DNA of 64,000 bases from Heterodera schachtii. Taxonomy: Eukaryota > Nematoda > Chromadorea > Rhabditida > Heteroderidae. Both the position numbers and the translations under genes were made by a program. The DNA lies in the NCBI GenBank assembly GCA_023374025.1, contig SIJG01000048.1, positions 1,038,383 to 1,102,382 on the forward strand. The letters run 5' to 3'. This document shows, piece by piece, positions 56,823 through 64,000 of this stretch. A model generated the notes under the pieces. The model did no database searches, had not been told where the DNA came from, and saw only the letters and a program-made list of their open reading frames with translations. Position 1 is the stretch's first letter; each line of letters starts with the position of its first letter.

Positions 56823-59098
56823 TTTCATATTCATTAGTATTATTTATTATATGAATTCTTCAATTACTGATTTCTTATCAAGCTATAAATTTATTAAAAA
56901 TAATTAAATTATGCTTGAAAATTTTTATTATTATCATTGAGGATGTTTATTTATTGATATTATTTATGGGATAATATTTTAGCTTAGAGTCATCTTTTGT
57001 GAATATTTTGATCCCATTAATAAATTTACAAACTAATTTAAATATTTTTTGATTATTATTTCTGTTTTATTATAAAAGTTAATAAAAATGAAAATAAAAT
57101 AATAGTAAGAAGTATTAGGACCTTTACCCTCCTTTAATTACGATTAAATCAAAATTAGTCAGAACAATCGCAAATATTTATTTTTTTTTATTTGAATTAA
57201 TAAGATTTTAAGCACTTCTCCGATTATTGTTATTCTTATATTTTTTTAAAGTGCTTACGTAGAAAAATTATTAAACTAAAGAAATTTTACATAAAACCAA
57301 AAAAGCCTTAACAAGTGGCATGCAAAATAATTTGATAATTCAATAGACATTGAAGATTTTCGAAGATTTCAAAAACACTGAAAACAATTTTTAAAAATAG
57401 ATTGATTATTTATTGTTAATTTATTTTGGTCGAAATCTAAATTTAATAATTCTTTCCAAAAAAAATATAAATTAATGAACTGAATGAATTATATGAAAAA
57501 TCATTATTAAATAAAATTATTTTATATAGTTTTTGTCGGCCAGTGAAATAAAACAACCATGAGCCACGAATTACGAAAAGTGAAATGGAGGTGCCATTTA
57601 AATTGTATTGTATAAACATCTATATAAAAGTAACTAATAAACATGCATAGTTTAAAATTTAAAAAATATTCATTTTTTAATTTTGTTATTTTGTTTTATC
57701 CAGAATAATGCTCAGTTAAATAGGATTAAAAAAAATTTTATTAACGATTTTTTAGTGGAAAAAAGCAATCAAAGAAGGAAAATTTTGATTCTACTTTTTT
57801 GAAAGGATAATGCAAATATTTTTAATATTTTCTTAGAAAATATTAACATTTTAATTAAAAATTTTGTCAAGAAAAAAATATATAAATTTTGGGGAATAAA
57901 TTTTTGAAAAATTTTTCCAATTCTTAGGGGTATATTTAAAAAAAAATTTTGGTCGATTCTTTGGGTATAGAATAAATTTATAAACAATTTAGGGTGTTAT
58001 TACAATAGACGTTTAGATTAATTAATTAAGAAATTTTAATAATTATATTATACAAAAAATTAAAAATTAATTATTTTAATAAATAAAAAGTATTTTAATT
58101 TCTACTAAATAATTCGAAATCAATCAATAATAAAAATATTTTGTGAAACCCTGATAAATATATATTAGAAAAAAGCATAGGTGCATTTTTATACAAATAT
58201 ATATTTTCTTTTAATCCTTATCGAGAACGAGTTAATATCAAATAAATAAGCAAACTATGATTTCTTATTTGAAATTGGTCTCTTTGTATTGCTTGGGTTT
58301 TCAATTTTAATTTTTTGATTATGTTCTTATTATGACTTTTCTTTTTAAAGTCTTAATCAACTTTAGAGTTGTTCAAGATCGGTTAAACCGGTAAATTTAA
58401 ATTATTTATTATTTTTATTATATATGTCATGATCAAATTTTTACTTTTAGTTAAAAATTTATTTACATTAAATTGTTAGTTTTTATATATAAATTTTTTT
58501 GGTTTTTTACGTGTGGCTGAGCCTTAATTAATTAGCTAATATTAAAAAATAATATATTATTATGATTTTTATTTAATCTACAATAATTATTTTGCTTTAA
58601 ATTAATTATTTTCTTCAATTTTATCACATTGCACTTTTCGTGCTTCGTCATAGCACCAAACGACAATCCCTTTTCTTTTATTACTAATATAAGCTAATCA
58701 TTATAGAAAAAATAAATAAATTTAAATGTAAAATTTTAAAATTATAATTACAAAGATTTCGATAGTTTTTTTTTGTTTATGGTTTTGAAAAAAGTTTTTT
58801 TTCTTTTTGTTTACCGTAGTTGAAAGTCGAGGGTTTATAAATGAGACAAAATAATATTCACTGATTTAATCTTTCTAAAATTATTTTAAAATAAAAATTT
58901 CAAATAAAAATAAATTACAATTATTTATTATGGATAAGTAATCTTGCAATTAATTATTTGCCAAATGGCCTAAAATTTTTCAAAAATTAATAATGATGGT
59001 TATTTATATATATAATAAAACTATTAAATGAATCAAACAAAGGCAAAAAAAATCAAAATTTATTTCTTTTAAATTATTTTTTTATAAACAAAATTTAT
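56823..59098 (+). repeat. 2.3-kb direct duplication, copy 2
   Basis: Second copy of 51061-53189 in the same orientation, 5.76 kb downstream, about 147 bp longer because of the extra segment around 57712-57850. The 72-codon open frame at 57769-57987 is low-complexity noise from that segment. Confidence 0.85.
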
Positions 59099-59930
59099 TT
59101 GTTTTAAATAAATATTTTACTCAAAATAAATATGATTATCACATGCTTCGTGCAATGATTCAGCAATGGCTCAACAACTTAATCCATATTAAAGATAAAT
59201 AATACTTATATACCCCTAGTGTTGTTTTTATAATAAAATTATATTATTGTTTTTTTCCTTATTTTTCATACAAATTTTTTTAGTAAATTAATTTTTTAGC
59301 GTTTTTATCCATATTTACATATTAAAAAATCCATTTTATTATTCAAAAAATAATAGTTTACTAATTGGTTTATTTGCCTTATGTATTGCAATTTTATTTT
59401 TTAAGTTTCTTTTTGTAAATATTTCTTTGTTTGCGATCCAGAACAATGTACATTATTGTTCTATTTTTTTGTTATACATGTGATTTGAAAGTTTATTTTA
59501 ATAATTTTTAAATCTAATTTTTTTTTAAATCTATTTTTCTCATTATGCTAAAAAAATTTCTAGTTTCTTGGAATTTAATCACTTATTATTTTATTCTTTA
59601 ATAGTATAAATTTATCTTGTAAATATTTTGAAACACATTCGCCCAATTCATGATGTATAATAAAAAAATCTCTTATATTTATTGCGACTAAATTATTTGA
59701 TAATTTTATTTTTAAATAGATTTTGTTTATCTTTTCACAATGTAATCAACAAAAAATAATAATTTTCCATTATTTATGATTAATCCTTCATTAAAAAAGA
59801 ACTAGATCATTAATAAAAAGAATATTTTTTTTAGCTAAAGCTTTTCATATGTAATGTTTTCTATTATTAGAGTTTTCGAATGCTACCAAATTTGTTCGAA
59901 CCTTTTTATTCAAAATGTTTTAGCTGATTT
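59099..59930. other. AT-rich gene-free stretch
   Basis: Nothing recognisable between the duplication and the 3' end of the retrotransposon. Confidence 0.55.
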
Positions 59931-60069
59931 TGGTGCGATTTTCGTGATTTAATTTAATTTAATTTATCGAGCAAACCAAAGGCACATTAGTGCTCTTACA
60001 TGGTGCCAAAAAGAAAACAATCAATTAAATTTGATCAAATAAAAAATACAAAATGAAAATAAAAATAAA

Positions 60070-60300
60070 TCAAATGTTAAAATCACAGGTGATTATATAT
60101 AATGTAAAATGTGGCACAGAAAATATCCTACTAGAACTCATTGCTTTTAGTAAACCCCTGAATTCCTTTGCCTTATTAATTTTCACCGCTACCACAGGAA
60201 GGTTATTCCAGCTTTTTACTATCCTATGGAAAAAAATATTTTGAGTTTTGGCCGTGTGGCGCTTTACTCGTAAAAGTAAAGGCCTCCTGGGCCTTTCTGA
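60070..60300 (-). pseudogene. Reverse transcriptase C-terminal tail, beyond the MITE
   Basis: Continues the LINE ORF on the far side of the insertion: basic RPRRPLLLRVKRHTAKTQ, then NIFFHRIVKSWNNLPVVAV and KEFRGLLK. This is the usual C-terminal pattern of CR1/Jockey ORF2 proteins (FFxRxxxxWNxLP...FKxxL). In frame with the upstream part once the insert and one copy of the TGA duplication are disregarded. Confidence 0.7.
60298..60300 (+). repeat. 3-bp target duplication, left (TGA)
   Basis: Matches 60997-60999 across the MITE. A 3-bp duplication is short, but the uninterrupted coding frame on both sides supports it. Confidence 0.65.
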
Positions 60301-60996
60301 TGCTGGTATGCACAATGCTAACTATCTGCAGATAAATCGTTATCCGCAGATAAATCCGTATGCACAATGCTAAGGATTAAAATCCGCATGCACAATGACA
60401 GTTTCTTTTACAAATAATCCTTCGCGTGAGCTGTAGCTAGGCTACATATGCACAATGCTAAAGATAGGGTAGCAGCTACCTATCTGCAGATTAAAATCAC
60501 TAGCCTCATCGAGACGAGGATATTTCGATAGAAATGTCGATTAAAATCCCAAAAAATAAGTTTAAAAATTCAAAAAATTGTACTAAATAACATTTAATAC
60601 CTCTAAAATTTTTTGGTTTACATTTTATGATGATTGAACAAAAACCGAAAATTCGAACTTTCGAGTTCGACTTAGGAATTGGTTGAAATAAATGTCAGAT
60701 TCATGATCAGCGACCTCGAAAACCCCCAGGAATAAGTTTTTACGCCTTTTTACGCAAAAAAATTTTGCTAACCAAATTTGAGTTAAAAAATTTCTCTTGA
60801 AGATAGAAAAGATAAAAGATGTGTGACGAGAGAGTTGCTGCGGATGGGTATCTGCAGATAAAAAAATCTTCAGCTGCAGATAGTTAGCGCTAGCATTGTG
60901 CATAGGGATTTTATCTGCAGATTTTTTTATCTGCAGCTACCCTATCCACATATCGCTAGCTACAGATAAATATCCTTAGCATTGTGCATACCAGCA
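60301..60996. mobile_element. 696-bp MITE inserted in the LINE ORF
   Basis: Terminal inverted repeats TGCTGGTATGCACAATGCTA...TAGCATTGTGCATACCAGCA (at least 21 bp perfect), flanked by TGA. Inside are further copies of TATGCACAATGCTAA (about 60359 and 60449, a variant at 60390, and one inverted at about 60890), each near ATCTGCAGATA palindromes, so subterminal motifs are iterated. The centre contains a minus-strand fragment of the element A/B interior (60637-60725). No transposase; 3-bp duplications occur in PIF/Harbinger elements, but the family is uncertain. Confidence 0.8.
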
Positions 60997-61491
60997 TGAG
61001 AAAAAGAAACTTTTCCCAGCATCAAGGCTGGTGAACCCTTTAATTATTTTAAAAGCTGTTGTTAAATCATTGATTTTTCTTCTTTCTTCCAATTTGTGTA
61101 AATCAGTGATTTTTAGTCTTTCCCCATATTTTTTGTACACAAAACCACATTTTCTAAGTGCTTTTCTTGTAAAAAATTTTTGAACACGTTCAATTTTATC
61201 TATATCTTTTTTTAAGTTAGGGTTCCAGACTTCGGTTGCATATTCTAATTGAGGTCGTACAAAAGTTTTATAGGCTGCTGTTAGAGTCTTTATTTCTCTG
61301 CATTTCAACACTCTCAAAATCTGGAAAATTCTAAAATATGCATTTCGTACAATTTTGTTAATGTGTTCTGAAAAATTTAGTTTCGAGTCAATTATAATGC
61401 CCAGATCACGAACATTATCCGATTCTGAAATCTTTTTTGAGTTAATTAAATAATCTTTTTTCTTGTTATTTTTCCCTAAAATAAAGAACAA
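60976..61491 (-). pseudogene. Reverse transcriptase thumb/C-terminal domain, frame 2
   Basis: Shows the LINE pattern after the palm: LGKNNKKKDYLIN, RDLGIIIDSKLNFSEHI, YKTFVRPQLEYATEVWNPNL, then KIERVQKFFTRKAL and a KLEERRKINDLTTAFKIIKG segment. The frame ends where the MITE begins; its last few codons (CWYAQC) come from the MITE terminus. It is separated from the palm-containing frame by a single-base shift at about 61474-61484. Confidence 0.8.
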
Positions 61492-61762
61492 AACATTTTT
61501 CAGTTGAAATTTCTAACCCATTTATTTTTGACCATTTTTCCAAAGCCTTAATTGCTTTATCCAACTGATTTGGATGGTCATCATTTTCATGGGCATAATA
61601 TAATTTTACATCGTCAGCATACATTTTTATGCCAATTGATGATGCTTCATTTGTAATAAAGGACGTCAGATCATTTATAAAAATTAAAAAGAGTAAAGGC
61701 CCTAGGACACTTCCCTGAGGCACTCCCGAAAATATTTTGAAAGATATTGATTTGAACTCGTT
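61466..61762 (-). pseudogene. Reverse transcriptase palm fragment (YADD), frame 1
   Basis: Contains SGVPQGSVLGPLLFLIFIND, the canonical non-LTR RT motif, then MYADDVKLYY with the catalytic YADD, and LEKWSKINGLEISTEKC. Coding begins after an in-frame stop at about 61765, so the fingers and the first catalytic Asp are gone. Shifts frame near 61480. Confidence 0.85.
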
Positions 61763-61765
61763 TTA

Positions 61766-64000
61766 GGCGGTTTTAAAGAGGGTTCCCAATTCTAATGTTT
61801 ATCGAAATTTACTATTTCATTCAGCAAAATATATTTTAATAGATATTTACATTAAAAAGCGCCATTATTTAAAATATTTTTGCTCGATTAATTCCAAAAG
61901 TTTTAACCAATTAGTCATTTTTCATTTTTTTTTAAATTAAATAAAGGTATTGCTAAAAATCAAATAGGATAATGCTTTTTAAGCGAGGTCAATTGTTACT
62001 ATGTTGCTCATTTTTCAATTTTCCTTTCAAGTTGAATACTTATTTAAATTTAATTATTTAAAAAAACCAGGATATGGCCTGGTCTTCATCTTTGTACATG
62101 TTTTATTTTTTGAAATTATTTTGAAGCGTTGCTGATTATTTTTTTTTCGTTCTTATCTACCTAAAATAAAGTGATATTATTGTATTAATATTCAGCTTTA
62201 TTCACGAAATTAAGAATTATTTTGCTCAACTATTGAATATAATTAATTTAAATCATGCTATTGACGCACGCATCGAATGAAAACTTGAGCGATTTCCTTT
62301 ATTCATTATTATGAATTAAAATAATATTAAATAGTTAAAATTTATTTCTTTATTATTATATAATATACCATAAATACTGTTTGATTTATTCATATAAATA
62401 AATTAGTTTTTTCTTTTCTCATTATGAAAGTCACTAAAAAATATTCACTAGTGATTTTTATTTTTACAATCTTCTAGAAGTTGTTTAGAAGGCAGTGAAA
62501 AAGAATGTGTTTAATTATTTATTCCTAGTATCTTCCATTTACATGAGAAATATTTGGTTAATTGCCAGTTTAAAGATTTAATTTTAAAAAATTATTTCAT
62601 CAGCTTGCTTAAATAAAATGTGCGACTTATATTGAAATGATTTAAAGAAAAGAATATTAAATTATTTTCTGACAAGATTTCTAAAATTTATTATATCAAT
62701 TTGTTTACGTATTTTTAAAAAATAGCCTAAATAAATATTTTTATTTTGATAAAACATTATAAAGAGAAAACTTTGGCTTCTTTAATAAGCCTTATTTATA
62801 TTTTTATTATGATGAGTCCATGAATTTTCATAATTTTTTAAAATCAAATGGTAAATAATTAAATGAATATAAAAAAGGGGTCAGGGCAGGTCATCCACAG
62901 GCAACTCATCCGTAATTTTGATCCGTAACTTTCGGAACTGCCAAACCAAGACAATCTTTTTAATTTTGTTTTAAAAGGGCTTCTAAAAGGGTGAGATAAT
63001 TGAAATTTAATTTAAAATTTTTGAAAATTTTCGACCACAGCTCTGAATCCGCCGCCATTGCCCTATTTTTGCTATTTTTCTCGCTCGGCCCATATTTTGG
63101 TTTTACGCCTCAAAATAACATGCAAAGCTTTTATTCTGATCATAAATTACTCAAACCAAATTTTAGATTAGATTTTTAAAATGAAAATTTTTAAAATTAA
63201 AAATAAATAACCAAATCCAATATTTTTGGTATCTGTCGTAACCTTAACATATTTAGAAATAAACTTAATCAAAGTAATATTTATCACTGACTAAATTTCG
63301 CAATTAAAAGAGAATGCCATGCTATATGAAAAACCAAGAAAATCAATTTTCATGTTTTTAATAGAACAAAAAAAGATGCAAAAAATAAAAGATGAGAATT
63401 AAGCATATAAAAACTTTTTTATCATTTTATGAATTTATAAGTTAAAACCAATTAAATTATTTTACAGAATGAAATTTAATAACTCCAAATCAGAAATTAA
63501 TTAGTTAATTTAGCTTAAAATGTTTTCAGCAAATAAAGTATTTAAAAAATAATAAAATTTACAAATAAAAAACAAAATTCTGTAAATTTATTTATAAACT
63601 AATATGCAAATAACCTATCAGATCTGGCTGAATATTTATTATTGTTTAATTATTATGAAAAACAGTGTTTAAGAATTCGATATTAAAGTAAAATTATTTA
63701 TTAAACGAAAAAATATTAGTTAAAAAGTTTTGAGGAAAACAAAAACTATCGTTGTGAAGTGAACATGATTTAAAAATATGTAGAAGAAATTAAATTATAA
63801 AAGTTAATTACAAAAAAAACACGTGTGGGCTACTCAAACATAATTTATTTCTACGATGCAATTATAATAAATAGCAAACGAAATTTTGTAATATAAAAAC
63901 TAATCATTTTTGTTGCTTTAAAACATAGCAAAATAAGTAAAATAAAATGTTAGGATTTTAAAATTACATAAAAAATAAATAAAATAAATTAAAAAACAAA
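61766..64000. other. AT-rich gene-free stretch
   Basis: No credible gene. A GC-balanced patch at about 62875-63120 (GGGGTCAGGGCAGGTCATCC; CCGCCGCCATTGCCC) has no reading frame and may be a repeat relic. Confidence 0.5.

Larger units (their letters stand above)
59945..61765 (-). mobile_element. Non-LTR retrotransposon 3' half (CR1/Jockey-like), interrupted
   Basis: Minus-strand remnant of a LINE. It starts within the reverse transcriptase (about 61762), continues through the thumb and C-terminal domain to a stop near 60070, and has a short 3' UTR ending in TTTGCTCGATAAATTAAATT, a simple AT repeat tail as in many CR1-like LINEs. A 696-bp MITE splits the C-terminal coding. The endonuclease and most of the polymerase are missing, as expected for 5'-truncated copies. 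Confidence 0.75.

Noticed and set aside
51061..59098. The 2.1-2.3-kb duplication as a pair of LTRs
   Set aside because: No TG...CA ends, primer-binding site, polypurine tract or retroviral coding between the copies.

Overview
The window is extremely AT-rich eukaryotic DNA, roughly 20-25% G+C by eye outside a few islands. It holds no recognisable host housekeeping gene and is dominated by mobile elements and repeats. The source is most likely a nematode. The clues are a Polinton whose capsid and virion proteins look like nematode/invertebrate Polinton families, a 52-nt intron, CR1/Jockey-like and LTR retrotransposon scraps, and the base composition. An AT-rich tylenchid such as a Meloidogyne species would fit, but the species is inference.

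Layout. 1-430 is a broken LTR-retrotransposon gag/protease junction. 431-9170 is AT-rich DNA with one possible exon-like fragment (1974-2168) and small repeats. 9170-11390 is a GC-rich nest of transposable elements: G-rich arrays, a tRNA-derived SINE, a short TIR element, and a foldback-like element whose terminal inverted repeats are arrays of a 15-mer. 11419-27062 is a tandem array of a ~4.755-kb unit (three full copies and one cut short), each ending in a 216-bp inverted-repeat pair. 27063-37000 is a Polinton/Maverick (adintovirus-like) element with all genes on the minus strand. 37000-45840 is AT-rich DNA with a second TIR element carrying amplified termini (40.9-41.5 kb). 45842-46707 is a hAT-type element with a perfect 8-bp target duplication and GCGAAA arrays at both ends. 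46.7-59.1 kb is AT-rich DNA with a 2.1-2.3-kb direct duplication. 59.93-61.76 kb is the 3' half of a non-LTR retrotransposon interrupted by a 696-bp MITE. The rest is AT-rich.

The Polinton, read along the minus strand, encodes a small spliced protein, a Gln/Pro-rich protein, the packaging ATPase, a small helical protein, a conserved KFVLVP-type protein broken into two frames, a chromodomain integrase, a penton-like minor capsid protein with a very long Pro-rich insert, a basic core-like protein, and the N-terminal half of the double-jelly-roll major capsid protein, where the element is cut off. Protein-primed DNA polymerase B and the adenain-type protease are absent, so this copy cannot be autonomous. 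Four of its genes carry single-base frameshifts but none has an in-frame nonsense codon, which suggests either a very recent death or indel errors in the assembly. Several genes share a TGTATAAAWAGCG-like core promoter 45-60 bp before the start.

The most unusual signal is a recurring architecture in unrelated elements: termini made of arrays of short units (GACAYTTGCGGCGC, AAAATGCGTCAGTGG, GCGAAA, G-rich). One element family is seen in both a single-unit and an amplified form.
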